From Compostibacter hankyongensis (GTDB lineage Bacteria; Bacteroidota; Bacteroidia; Chitinophagales; Chitinophagaceae), in NCBI RefSeq assembly GCF_039541075.1, contig NZ_BAABFN010000002.1, positions 124,001-188,000 on the forward strand: a stretch of 64,000 bases of DNA. Reading direction: 5' to 3'. Positions 51,138 through 60,474 of this stretch are shown piece after piece. Within the stretch, counting starts at the first letter, position 1. Each line of letters starts with the position of its first letter. A program made the position numbers and the translations under genes. The notes beneath the pieces are model-generated. The model was not told the DNA's origin and searched no databases. It saw only the letters and a program-made list of their open reading frames with translations.

Positions 51138-53837
51138 ATGAACAAGTACAGCAGTTCAATGCTCTCTTTATTCCTGGCTCTTTTCGGATTTATCCTTTTC
51201 GGAACTTCCTGTAAACAGTCTGCCGGAGATAAGGGGGAGACGGATCCCAAAGTAGCCAAGCTCAAATTACCGAAGGGCTTCCATGCAGAACACCTATACA
51301 GCCCTACGGATAACGATCAGGGTTCATGGGTAGCCATGACCTTTGACGACAAGGGCAGGATGATCGCCTGCGATCAGTACGGTTACCTTTACCGGGTTAC
51401 CCTTCCCCCGGTTGGCGCCGATACTACAGAAAAGCCGAAGGTAGAAAGGCTGGAGATCAACATGCCGGGAGATACCTCGCATGCAAAGATAAAGATGGGT
51501 CTGGCGCATGGCCTGCTGTATGCGTTTAACAGTCTGTATGTAACGGTGAACGATGAAGGAGAGGGTACCGATGTCACGCGGCCCAGCGGACTTTATCGGC
51601 TGCAGGATACTAACGGCGACGATCAGTTTGATAAGATCACGCTGATGAAGCGGCTGGAAGGGCAGGGCGAGCATGGTCCGCACAGCGTTATCTTATCGCC
51701 CGATAAGAAATCGCTTTACATTGTTGCGGGCAACTTTACCGATCTGCCCGAGATGGACAACTACCGGCTGCCCAACACCTGGAAAAATGACAACCTCTTT
51801 CCGCTGATGCTGGATCCTAACGGGTTTGGTAACGACCGGGAACCGCCGGGTGGATGGATCGCCAAGACCGATGCCGATGGTTCAAAATGGGAGCTGATCA
51901 GCGCAGGGTTCCGTAATCCTTTTGATATCGCCTTTAACGAGGACGGGGAACTGTTTACTTATGACTCGGATATGGAGTGGGATATGGGAACCCCCTGGTA
52001 CCGCCCCACCCGGATATGCCATGTTCCCAGCGGCAGCGATTTCGGTTACCGTGAAAACGACGGAAAGTGGTCGCCCACCTATCCGGACAACCTGCCGGCT
52101 GTCCTGAACATCGGGCCGGGTTCTCCCACCAACGTCATGAGCGGCAACAATGCCCGCTTTCCGGAAAAATACCGCCGGGGCATCTACGCCTTCGACTGGA
52201 GCTACGGCATTATTTATCACATCGACCTGGAGCCCCAAGGGGCTTCTTATACCGCCAAGGCAGAAGAGTTTATCTCCGGATCCCCGCTTCCGTTGACCGA
52301 CGGCGCCATAGGACCGGACGGCGCTTTTTATTTCCTCGTCGGTGGTCGCCGTATCCAGTCTGATCTTTACCGGGTTTATTACGGCGATAACGACCTGAAG
52401 AACGAGCCCCTGTCTTCAAACGGCAGCTCCAAGGAAATGGACGCCCGCAAGACCCGGCAGAAGCTGGAAGCATTCCAGGAAAAGCCGGATCCCACCGCGC
52501 TGGATGTGGCATGGCCTTACCTGAAAGACGAAGACCGTTTTATCCGGTACGCCGCCCGTATAGCGGTGGAGCATCAGCCCGTAAGCGAGTGGCAGGATAA
52601 AGCCCTGTCTGAAAAAGACCCTGAAACGCTGATCCAGTCCATGCTGGCGCTGGCACGCGATGGCGATAAAAGTCTCGAAGGCCGGATCATCGGCGCCCTC
52701 ACTTCGATCGATTACAAGCAGCTGTCCGCCTCGCAGAAGATAGATCTGGTGCGCACCATCGAAGTGACCCTTTCGCGGATGGGCCAGCCCGCTGCGGCAA
52801 CCCGCACTCAGCTGATTTCGTACCTGGACCCCAACTATCCGGCCAATGAAAACGAGCTGGACCGCGAGCTGAGCAAGGTGCTGGTTTTCGTGGATGCGCC
52901 GCAGGTAGTCAGCAAAACGATGGACCTGATCGCCAAAGCCAAGGACGACGATTCGGTACAGAAAACCGCTACCCGCTCTTCCGACCTTATTCTACGGAAC
53001 CCGCAATACGGGATGGATGTGGCCAATATGCTGGCCAAGGCGCCTCCCGCCCAGCAGATATACCTGGCGTCGGTGCTCAGCAAGGCCAAGAACGGCTGGA
53101 CGCCTGAGCTCCGGGAAAAATACTTTAAGCTGTACGGTACTTTCCTGAGCCGCAAAGGCGGGAACAGCTATCTCGGTTATATGGATGAAGCGCGGAAGGC
53201 TGCGTTGGAAAACGTTCCCAAAGCACAGCTTGCGCATTACAACACCATTTCAGGTGATTCGCTGGTAGCAGTCGGGGAAAGAGGAAGAAGAAGGGCGGTT
53301 ACCGCCGGCGCGCCCAAGGGGCCGGGCAGGAACTGGAAGCTGGACGAAGCCGTGCAGGTGGTTCAGGATCCTTCGGGCAAACGGGACTTTAAAAGAGGAA
53401 AGGAACTGTATTCTGCTATCCTCTGCAGCTCCTGTCACAGCATGCGCGGGGAAGGCGGATCTATCGGGCCCGATCTGACCCAGCTGGGTACCCGGTTTTC
53501 CGACAAGGATATCCTGGAATCCATCATCGATCCCAGCAAGGAAATATCCGACCAGTATGCGGCTAAGAATTTTGTCCTGAAAGACGGCAGCACCGTCCTC
53601 GGCAGGCTGGTGCGGGAGGACGACGGGAAATATTATGTTTCCCAGAACCCCTTTGCCCCGCAGACGCTGCGCGAGGTGTCGAAGAGTGAAGTCGTTTCCG
53701 TGAAGAATTCGGAATCCTCGATTATGCTGGCAGGTCTCATCAACCGGCTGAACCCGGAAGAGCTGAAAGACCTGATGGCTTATCTGATGTCGGGTGGCGA
53801 TGAAAACAATAAGGTATACCAGGCCAACGGCCAGTAG
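51138..53837 (+). CDS. PVC-type heme-binding dehydrogenase-like lipoprotein
   Basis: This 899-residue lipoprotein (lipobox LFGTSCKQS) has three parts. Residues about 40-430 form a six-bladed propeller of the PQQ-glucose/sorbosone-dehydrogenase type (KLPKGFHAEHLY, GLAHGLLYAFNSLYV, ISAGFRNPFDIAFNEDGELF, VPSGSDFGYREN). Residues about 440-720 are HEAT-like helices. Residues about 750-895 are the Pirellula/Verrucomicrobium-type heme domain with CSSCH at 763-767, GSIGPDLTQLG and ILESIIDPSKEISDQY. This group is found mainly in PVC bacteria and Bacteroidota. I infer electron transfer during periplasmic sugar oxidation; whether the propeller is itself a dehydrogenase is open. Confidence 0.88.
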   Translation: MNKYSSSMLSLFLALFGFILFGTSCKQSAGDKGETDPKVAKLKLPKGFHAEHLYSPTDNDQGSWVAMTFDDKGRMIACDQYGYLYRVTLPPVGADTTEKPKVERLEINMPGDTSHAKIKMGLAHGLLYAFNSLYVTVNDEGEGTDVTRPSGLYRLQDTNGDDQFDKITLMKRLEGQGEHGPHSVILSPDKKSLYIVAGNFTDLPEMDNYRLPNTWKNDNLFPLMLDPNGFGNDREPPGGWIAKTDADGSKWELISAGFRNPFDIAFNEDGELFTYDSDMEWDMGTPWYRPTRICHVPSGSDFGYRENDGKWSPTYPDNLPAVLNIGPGSPTNVMSGNNARFPEKYRRGIYAFDWSYGIIYHIDLEPQGASYTAKAEEFISGSPLPLTDGAIGPDGAFYFLVGGRRIQSDLYRVYYGDNDLKNEPLSSNGSSKEMDARKTRQKLEAFQEKPDPTALDVAWPYLKDEDRFIRYAARIAVEHQPVSEWQDKALSEKDPETLIQSMLALARDGDKSLEGRIIGALTSIDYKQLSASQKIDLVRTIEVTLSRMGQPAAATRTQLISYLDPNYPANENELDRELSKVLVFVDAPQVVSKTMDLIAKAKDDDSVQKTATRSSDLILRNPQYGMDVANMLAKAPPAQQIYLASVLSKAKNGWTPELREKYFKLYGTFLSRKGGNSYLGYMDEARKAALENVPKAQLAHYNTISGDSLVAVGERGRRRAVTAGAPKGPGRNWKLDEAVQVVQDPSGKRDFKRGKELYSAILCSSCHSMRGEGGSIGPDLTQLGTRFSDKDILESIIDPSKEISDQYAAKNFVLKDGSTVLGRLVREDDGKYYVSQNPFAPQTLREVSKSEVVSVKNSESSIMLAGLINRLNPEELKDLMAYLMSGGDENNKVYQANGQ

Positions 53838-53868
53838 CCGTTGACGTAGATAAAAAGAGTAACCGATT

Positions 53869-54930
53869 GTGAGCACCTGGAGCGATAAGATATCCCATGC
53901 CGCGCAGCTGGGCGGCATAGAAACCTACCTGGTTGATAACGGGGCAGGACGCGGCGCCCGCATAGCATGGATCAACACGGGCGCCGGCCTGCGCTATAAG
54001 GTGGTGATCGACCGGGCCATGGATATCGCCGATGCCTTTTATAACCGGCATAGCCTGTCTTGGCTGAGCAGCCTCGGCGTTGTGCCTCCCCAGCGGATGT
54101 CCGGCAGGGGAGTGGACTGGCTGAGCACCTTCGGCGGCGGACTGCTGGTCACCTGCGGACTCGACCACGTGGGCGGCCCCGAACAGGATGATCATGGGGA
54201 ACGCGGTCTGCATGGAGCCGTAAGCAACCTGCCCGCCGAAATCGTATCCGTGGTACAACCGGATCCGCTCCGGGGCCAGATGGAGATGAGCATCACCGGC
54301 ATTATGCGGCAGACCCGGATCTTCGGACCGTCCCTGGAGCTGAGGCGGACTCTCTCCGGACGCATCGGCGAAGCCGTCATCCGGATACATGATGAGGTGA
54401 CCAACCGGGGAAATACACTGGCCCCGCATATGCTGCTCTATCATTGCAACTTTGGCTGGCCCCTGGCTGATGAAGGAACGGAGATATGCTGGCAGGGTTC
54501 CTGGAAGCCGAGGGATGAACCCAGCATAGCCATCTTTAACGGAGAGAACAATTTTCGTATATGCCCTCCCGTGAGGGCGGATCACAGTGGTGCCGGAGAG
54601 GCAGCCGCCTTTGTCGATGTTCAGCCCGATGCTGACGGACGTTGCTCCTGCGGGCTGTATAATGCAGGACAAGGTATGGCCCTGGCCCTTCGGTTCAGCA
54701 AGGCGCAGCTGCCCTGGCTGACCAACTGGCAGCACTGGGGAAAAGGGGAGTACGTTACCGGCCTTGAACCGGGAACGCATCCGCCGGTAGGACAGGCGGC
54801 GGCCCGTGAAGCGGGAACGTTGATCCTGCTTGAGCCGGGAGAGTCGCGGAGCTACGACCTGGAAATGGAAGTGATGACCGATAAGGCGAAAATTGACCCG
54901 TTTTTAAAAGAAACCAAGCAATCCGATTAA
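53869..54930 (+). CDS. DUF4432 aldose-1-epimerase-like protein
   Basis: This 353-residue protein shares the galactose-mutarotase fold: VIDRAMDIADAFYNRHSLSW, HGERGLHGAVSNLPAE, MLLYHCNFGWPL and ENNFRICPPV, with conserved His residues. The family is annotated as DUF4432 and is found in sugar operons; the substrate is not established. The start is GTG 53869, 31 bases after the heme lipoprotein, with no better ATG. No signal peptide is seen, so it should be cytoplasmic. Confidence 0.82.
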   Translation: MSTWSDKISHAAQLGGIETYLVDNGAGRGARIAWINTGAGLRYKVVIDRAMDIADAFYNRHSLSWLSSLGVVPPQRMSGRGVDWLSTFGGGLLVTCGLDHVGGPEQDDHGERGLHGAVSNLPAEIVSVVQPDPLRGQMEMSITGIMRQTRIFGPSLELRRTLSGRIGEAVIRIHDEVTNRGNTLAPHMLLYHCNFGWPLADEGTEICWQGSWKPRDEPSIAIFNGENNFRICPPVRADHSGAGEAAAFVDVQPDADGRCSCGLYNAGQGMALALRFSKAQLPWLTNWQHWGKGEYVTGLEPGTHPPVGQAAAREAGTLILLEPGESRSYDLEMEVMTDKAKIDPFLKETKQSD

Positions 54931-54954
54931 AAACCAGTCTCAATTAAAATTCTT

Positions 54955-56163
54955 ATGGAAAAATTAAGTTTAGCGCAAAAGGCATTGGATCAGGGAAAAG
55001 GGATTCTGCGTCTGGCCCCCAACTGGGTACCGCGGTCATTCTGTGTGCCGGGACGGCGAATCAAGCTGCATCCCGACGATTATTATGTACTGGGCGGTGT
55101 CCGCGGCGGCATTGACGAACGCTGGTTCTCTTCCACCACGCCGGCTAAGAATGGCCCGCTTACCGGGGAGTTCGAAGGGCTGAGCTTCGTGATGGTCGGC
55201 GAATCCGGGAAAGAGGAACGCCTCCTGCTGCGCGATGCGGTTGACGAGCTGAAGGGCGCGCTCATCGGAGAACGCTTGTGGAAAGCATACGGCGGCTGGC
55301 CGATGTACTCCAAGTTTTTTGACAACATGGGTCCCCTGCCGCATCATATCCATCATAACGACGAGAAGGCGGCGCTGATCGGTCAGCAGGGAAAACCCGA
55401 AGCTTATTATTTCCCTCCTCAGCTGAACAACCACGGGGGCGATTTTCCCTATACCTTTTTCGGCATAGCTCCCGGAACCACGAAGGAGCAGATCCGGGAA
55501 TGCCTTGTAAATTTTACCAAGGGCGATAACAAGATCACCAACTATTCCCAGGCCTTCCGCCTCGAGCCCGGCACCGGCTGGGATGTGCCTCCCGGCATGC
55601 TCCATGCGCCGGGCAGCCTCTGCACCTATGAGCCGCAGAAAGCCTCCGACGTGTTCGCCATGTACCAATCGCTTGTGAATGAAGCTATCATCCCCGAAGA
55701 GCTGCTGTGGCAGGGTGTTCCGGAGGATAAGAAAGGAGATTTCGACGCGCTGATGGATATCATCGACTGGGAGCTGAATACCAATCCCAATATCCTGGAA
55801 ACGCGGTTCATGGCGCCGAAACCGGTAAGGCCGGCCGCAGAGATGACAGGGTATACCGAAAACTGGGTCTGCTACCGTTCGGACGCCTTCAGCGCCAAGG
55901 AGCTGACCGTTCATCCCGGCGCTACCGTTACCATAAAGGACAGCGCCGCTTATGGCATGATCATGATGCAGGGACATGGAAAGATGGGCGCCTGGGAAGT
56001 GGAAACGCCGGCCCTTATCCGTTACGGACAGCTGACCTACGACGAGTTCTTCGTCAGCGAGCAGGCTGCCCGGGAAGGCGTGAAGATCGTCAACACTTCC
56101 TCCACGGATCCGATTGTCATGCTGAAACATTTTGGTCCCGGGAATCCGGACCTGGTATTATGA
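54955..56163 (+). CDS. Cupin-fold protein of mannose-6-phosphate-isomerase type
   Basis: This 402-residue protein is a double cupin. The metal-binding site is plainly PLPHHIHHNDEKAALIG near 125, with a second histidine in VPPGMLHAPGSLCTYEPQ near 225. Similar proteins lie in planctomycete and Bacteroidota sugar operons and are often called ManA-like without proof. No signal peptide, so cytoplasmic. It lies 24 bases after the DUF4432 gene and belongs to the same transcript. Confidence 0.75.
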   Translation: MEKLSLAQKALDQGKGILRLAPNWVPRSFCVPGRRIKLHPDDYYVLGGVRGGIDERWFSSTTPAKNGPLTGEFEGLSFVMVGESGKEERLLLRDAVDELKGALIGERLWKAYGGWPMYSKFFDNMGPLPHHIHHNDEKAALIGQQGKPEAYYFPPQLNNHGGDFPYTFFGIAPGTTKEQIRECLVNFTKGDNKITNYSQAFRLEPGTGWDVPPGMLHAPGSLCTYEPQKASDVFAMYQSLVNEAIIPEELLWQGVPEDKKGDFDALMDIIDWELNTNPNILETRFMAPKPVRPAAEMTGYTENWVCYRSDAFSAKELTVHPGATVTIKDSAAYGMIMMQGHGKMGAWEVETPALIRYGQLTYDEFFVSEQAAREGVKIVNTSSTDPIVMLKHFGPGNPDLVL

Positions 56164-56206
56164 GTTATGGAACTATTTTTTTAAATTGCTGTATTAACTG
56201 AATGCT

Positions 56207-57253
56207 ATGCAAGAGAACAATTATCCCAAGCTGCACAATGCCTCATGGCCGGGCATTGTAGGAAAAGGAGAGGGCTCCGAACCGGTGATTCCCTTTGATA
56301 CCATGCTGCAAATGACCGCTGCCGCCGAGGTGGACGGTAATAAATTCGACGGGATCGATATCGGTCTTTTCAATCCCCATTTCGATGTCAACAGCTCGGA
56401 TGAGGGGATCAAAAAGCTGGCCGATAAGGTAGCTTCCTATAACCTGGAGATCGGGAGCATCGTGGCGCCGATATGGCCGCCGGACGGCGGATCGGCCATG
56501 GGGAGCGAAGCAGAGCGGAAAAGCTTTGTGGAGCAGGTTCGCAAGGCCTGTCATGTAGCCAGACAGCTGCGCGAGCTGGGCATCCGTCATGGTAACGTGG
56601 TGCGCATCGACTCGGCCACCAATCCCGAAAGCTGGTCGAAAGACCCTGCCGGCAATACCCGCCTTATTGCACAGACCTTCCGGGAAGCCTGCGACGTGGC
56701 TGCCGATTACGGCGAGCGGCTGGCTGCGGAAGGAGAGATCTGCTGGGGCGGCATGCACAGCTGGAAAACCATGATCGAAACGCTCGAAGCGGTGGATCGT
56801 CCCAATATCGGTTTCCAGGCGGACATGGCGCATACCCTGCTTTACCTGCTGGGTTATAATGAGCCGGAAGACCGGATCCTGCCGGCGGATTTCAAGTGGG
56901 AAGACCGTCCGGCCCTGGAGGAAGGGCTCAAAACCCTGACTCGCGCCCTGCGGCCCTGGACCATCGACTTCCACGTGGCTCAGAATGACGGCACCGTACA
57001 CGGTACCGGTTCGCATGATAAAACCGGACGGCATTGCCTGGCTACGGATCCGAACGGGCGGCTGAACATCGCCAAAGATGCCGGCTACTGGCTGAGGAAT
57101 GAAGACGGTTCCCTGACCAAAGCCGTAAGACATATTTGTTGGGACGGATGTATGTTTCCCAACGAGGTGATGATGAAGCAGCAAACCTGGAACGATATCC
57201 TGGCGGCGATGGTGGAGGTGCGCCGTCAGCATGGCTGGCATGATGCGAAATGA
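56207..57253 (+). CDS. TIM-barrel sugar phosphate isomerase/epimerase family protein
   Basis: This 348-residue protein has the xylose-isomerase-like TIM barrel (AP endonuclease 2 superfamily): [88 protein letters not shown]. Acidic and His residues of the metal site are present (E, D, H in these strands). It has no signal peptide. Close homologues sit beside DUF1080 and Gfo/Idh/MocA genes in 3-keto-glycoside loci, where they isomerise the keto-sugar. Its stop overlaps the next gene (ATGA). Confidence 0.82.
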   Translation: MQENNYPKLHNASWPGIVGKGEGSEPVIPFDTMLQMTAAAEVDGNKFDGIDIGLFNPHFDVNSSDEGIKKLADKVASYNLEIGSIVAPIWPPDGGSAMGSEAERKSFVEQVRKACHVARQLRELGIRHGNVVRIDSATNPESWSKDPAGNTRLIAQTFREACDVAADYGERLAAEGEICWGGMHSWKTMIETLEAVDRPNIGFQADMAHTLLYLLGYNEPEDRILPADFKWEDRPALEEGLKTLTRALRPWTIDFHVAQNDGTVHGTGSHDKTGRHCLATDPNGRLNIAKDAGYWLRNEDGSLTKAVRHICWDGCMFPNEVMMKQQTWNDILAAMVEVRRQHGWHDAK

Positions 57254-58008
57254 AAAAGTTCTTCGTCATCGGCCTGTGTTGCGTCTGCGTAACGGCGGGA
57301 TTGCTGGTCAGCAGCTTTAAGCCCGGTAAGACCGTGCCTGATGAAGATGGCTTCGCCAGGATATTTGACGGGAAAACCCTGAAAGGGTGGGAGGGAGACA
57401 GCACCTACTGGCACGTGGAAAACGGTGAGATTGTAGGCGTGGTTACCCCCGCCACGCTGCTGAAGCGGAATACCTTTCTGATCTGGCGGGGCGGCGCCCC
57501 CGGCGATTTTGAGCTGAAGCTGGAGTACAGGATCACCCAGGACGGGAACAGCGGCATCAACTACCGCAGCGTGCCCGTGGAAGGTCTGTCCTATGCGTTG
57601 AAGGGGTATCAGGAAGACATAGACGGCAGGAATGTATATACAGGCCAGAATTATGAGGAACGCGGCCGCTGTATCCTGGCTTATCCCGGGCAGCAGGTGG
57701 TGCTGCCGCCGGTAAAAGAGTCCCTGGCGGCCCTGGTCAGGCAGAATGCCTGGACCGCTTCACAGGTGACGGCTTCGCTGGGAAAGGGAGATGCTTTAAA
57801 ATCGTATATCCGTCCGGGTTGGAATGAATGCCATATTATTGCAGAAGGGAATCACCTCCGGCATTATGTTAACGGCGTGCTGATGAGCGAGGTCACGGAC
57901 AATGATCCGGAACACCGTCGCTCCTCAGGACTACTCGGCGTTCAGGTCCATGTAGGACCGCCGATGAAAGTAGAGTATCGCAATATACGGCTGAAGCGGC
58001 TGGATTAG
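57250..58008 (+). CDS. DUF1080 (3-keto-disaccharide hydrolase family) protein
   Basis: DUF1080 proteins bear a concanavalin-type fold and act on 3-keto-glycosides, a function established for members of the family. This one has 252 residues with an N-terminal hydrophobic signal ([18 protein letters not shown]). The core shows [55 protein letters not shown] and [20 protein letters not shown]. It overlaps the TIM-barrel gene by four bases. It is a paralogue of the gene at 59253, with clear similarity over the whole core. Confidence 0.88.
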   Translation: MKKFFVIGLCCVCVTAGLLVSSFKPGKTVPDEDGFARIFDGKTLKGWEGDSTYWHVENGEIVGVVTPATLLKRNTFLIWRGGAPGDFELKLEYRITQDGNSGINYRSVPVEGLSYALKGYQEDIDGRNVYTGQNYEERGRCILAYPGQQVVLPPVKESLAALVRQNAWTASQVTASLGKGDALKSYIRPGWNECHIIAEGNHLRHYVNGVLMSEVTDNDPEHRRSSGLLGVQVHVGPPMKVEYRNIRLKRLD

Positions 58009-58048
58009 CAACAAACATTTTATCAAAGCTTTTTAATTGCTTATTGTT

Positions 58049-59200
58049 ATGTCAAAAAAGAAAGAACTGAGAATAGGACTGATCGGCTGCGGCTTCATGG
58101 GAAGGACGCATTCCAACGGATACCGCCGGGTATGGAACTTTTTTCCTGAGCTGGCCTATAAGCCCGTTTTACAAGCGGTCTGCTCCCGCAGCGAAGACAA
58201 GGTGAAGGCGTTTGCCGAGCAATGGGGATACGCTTCTGTGGAGACAGACTGGAAGAAGCTCATTGCGCGCGATGATATTGATGCGGTGGATATCTGTACG
58301 CCCAACAATATGCATGCAGAGATCGCCATCGCTGCAGCAGCGGCCGGTAAGATGGTGCTCTGTGAAAAACCGCTGGCCCGCGGTCTGGAAGAATCACGCC
58401 GTATGGTAGAGGCGGTGGAGAAAGCCGGCGTTAACAATACCATATGGTACAATTACCGGCGGATACCGGCGGTGACCCTCGCCAAGCAGATCATCGATGC
58501 GGGAAAGCTGGGCCGCATCTTTCATTACCGCGCCAATTTCCTGCAGGACTGGACCATCAGCGCAGACCTCCCGCAGGGAGGGGAGTCGCTGTGGCGTATG
58601 GATGCCGACGTGGCAGGCTCCGGCGTTACGGGCGACCTGCTGGCTCATTGCATAGATACGGCCATCTGGCTGAACGGCAGCATAAAAGACGTATCTGCGG
58701 TAACGGAGACCTTTATCAAAGAACGTGTGCATCAGCTGACGGGCAAGGTCGAGAAGGTCGGCATTGACGATGCCTGTATTTTCCATTGTCATTTTGAAAA
58801 CGGATCGCTGGGACTTTTTGAATCCACCCGTTATGCGCGCGGTCATAAGGCGCTTTATACTTTTGAGATCAACGGGGAGCATGCTTCCATCCGCTGGGAC
58901 CTGCACGACCTGAACCGGCTGGAATATTTTGATCACCGGGACGAATCTATTGTGCGCGGCTGGCGCTCCATTCATGTCACCGACGGCGATCAGCCTTATA
59001 TGGACAAGTGGTGGGTGCCCGGTCTGAGCATAGGATATGAGCATTCCTTTATCCATCAGGTAGCTGATTTCCTGAAAAGCCTGGAAACGGGAACACCCTG
59101 TTCCCCTACCTTCAGGGAAGCTTATGAAACCCAGCAGGTATGTCAGGCTGTGCTGGACTCGGCAGCCTCGGCCAACTGGAAAACCGTAGCGGATCAGTGA
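58049..59200 (+). CDS. Gfo/Idh/MocA-family NAD(P)-dependent oxidoreductase
   Basis: This 383-residue enzyme has the N-terminal Rossmann fold ([19 protein letters not shown]), [12 protein letters not shown], and the CEKPLAR motif with the catalytic lysine; the C-terminal domain carries [20 protein letters not shown] with the His/Asp pair. There is no signal peptide, so it should act in the cytoplasm. ATG 58049 is preferred. In 3-keto-glycoside loci such enzymes oxidise or reduce at carbon 3. It sits between the two DUF1080 genes. Confidence 0.93.
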   Translation: MSKKKELRIGLIGCGFMGRTHSNGYRRVWNFFPELAYKPVLQAVCSRSEDKVKAFAEQWGYASVETDWKKLIARDDIDAVDICTPNNMHAEIAIAAAAAGKMVLCEKPLARGLEESRRMVEAVEKAGVNNTIWYNYRRIPAVTLAKQIIDAGKLGRIFHYRANFLQDWTISADLPQGGESLWRMDADVAGSGVTGDLLAHCIDTAIWLNGSIKDVSAVTETFIKERVHQLTGKVEKVGIDDACIFHCHFENGSLGLFESTRYARGHKALYTFEINGEHASIRWDLHDLNRLEYFDHRDESIVRGWRSIHVTDGDQPYMDKWWVPGLSIGYEHSFIHQVADFLKSLETGTPCSPTFREAYETQQVCQAVLDSAASANWKTVADQ

Positions 59201-59252
59201 AGCCCGGTAAGCGATGTCCCTATTTTAATCTGTAACCTGTAAAAAAACTGAT

Positions 59253-60068
59253 ATGCTAAAAAGATATGTAAAACACATTCCCCTGGCTTTCGGGCTGGCC
59301 GCCCTGGTGCTGGGCGGTTGTAATTCCGCCGGTAATAACGGCGCTGCCGGAGATGCCGACAGCAGCGGGGCCGGCGACAGCGCGGCCGGTGCAGCGGAAA
59401 GCGGCTTTGTATCGCTTTTCGACGGGCAAACACTCAATGGCTGGAAAGGAGATACCGCCGTATGGCGTGCGGAGAACGGCGAGATCATCGGGGAAGTGAC
59501 CGAGAGCTCAACCCCGCTGAAGGCGAATTCCTTCCTGATCTGGCAGGGCGGTACCCCCGGCGATTTTGAGCTGACGGCCGAATTTAAGCTTTCCCCGGAA
59601 TCCAACAGCGGTATCCAGTACCGGAGCGATGAGGTGGACGGCGTCCCCTTCGCCCTGAAAGGATACCAGGCGGATATGGATGGGGCCAACAACTATACCG
59701 GTCAGAACTATGAGGAGCGCAAACGTACTACGCTGGCTTACCGGGGACAGAAGACCACGCTGCCTCCTTATGGCGGAGGCGACCTGCGGTCGGGTATCAA
59801 GAATAATGCATGGACGGCTGCCGTGGTAGACGGGTCGCTGGGCAGCTCAGACTCCCTGAAAACCCTGATCAAAGCCGATGATTGGAATACCTGCCGCATC
59901 GTGGCCAAGGGGAATCACCTTCAGCATTATATCAACGGTGTGCTGATGAGCGACGTAACCGACAACGATACGGTAAATGGGAAGACCTCCGGGCTGATCG
60001 GCATACAGATCCATGCCGGCCATCCCATGAAGGTGGAGTACCGGAATATTATGCTGAAGCAGGACTAA
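59253..60068 (+). CDS. DUF1080 lipoprotein, second copy
   Basis: This second DUF1080 protein, 271 residues, is a lipoprotein (lipobox LVLGGCNSAGNNG) with a Gly/Ala/Ser/Asp linker of about 25 residues before the core ([72 protein letters not shown]). The core is closely similar to the copy at 57250. The two differ in anchoring, so they may act in different compartments or on different keto-glycosides. It is the last gene before the terminator. Confidence 0.9.
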   Translation: MLKRYVKHIPLAFGLAALVLGGCNSAGNNGAAGDADSSGAGDSAAGAAESGFVSLFDGQTLNGWKGDTAVWRAENGEIIGEVTESSTPLKANSFLIWQGGTPGDFELTAEFKLSPESNSGIQYRSDEVDGVPFALKGYQADMDGANNYTGQNYEERKRTTLAYRGQKTTLPPYGGGDLRSGIKNNAWTAAVVDGSLGSSDSLKTLIKADDWNTCRIVAKGNHLQHYINGVLMSDVTDNDTVNGKTSGLIGIQIHAGHPMKVEYRNIMLKQD

Positions 60069-60098
60069 GGACAATATATTTTACAGCCTGTAAAGCTC

Positions 60099-60146
60099 AG
60101 CCGGCTTTATTTTGGGAATGCTACCCGGAGTAAAGCCGGCTTTTTT
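60099..60146 (+). terminator. Rho-independent terminator of the 3-keto-sugar cluster
   Basis: A perfect 11-base stem, AGCCGGCTTTA (60099-60109) with TAAAGCCGGCT (60131-60141), loop of 21 bases, ends in six T (60141-60146). Confidence 0.88.
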
Positions 60147-60474
60147 AGGCCTTGCCGGCGCGATCGATCACTGATAAACTAAAAATTTTATAATTATATC
60201 ACATTGAGGATAAATTGTTATCATCGATATTTGTTATTTGTATTAACTGTCCCCCTGGCCGGTCTTCCTAATTTTAGCCGGACAATATGTTTTTAAATAT
60301 TAATATTGTTCTCTTATTGCTTTATTTATTAACCCGACATCACGACCCTATGACGTGGACGCTACCCCTCAGCTTCTTTCTACAAGTTATTTTGTCCACC
60401 TGTCCCGGCCCGATGAAGCTCATGTGCCGGATGCCGATGCAAAGAATTCTCTTTCCCTGTTTAACTAAATCATT
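60147..60474. other. AT-rich gap upstream of the giant secreted protein
   Basis: This 328-base gap is AT-rich to 60345. It holds TATGTTTT at about 60284 (near TAnnTTTG) and TTTG boxes near 60230, but no convincing pair. A 63-codon frame at 60287-60478 overlaps the next start by ATGA; its composition is not protein-like, so I leave it out. Confidence 0.4.
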
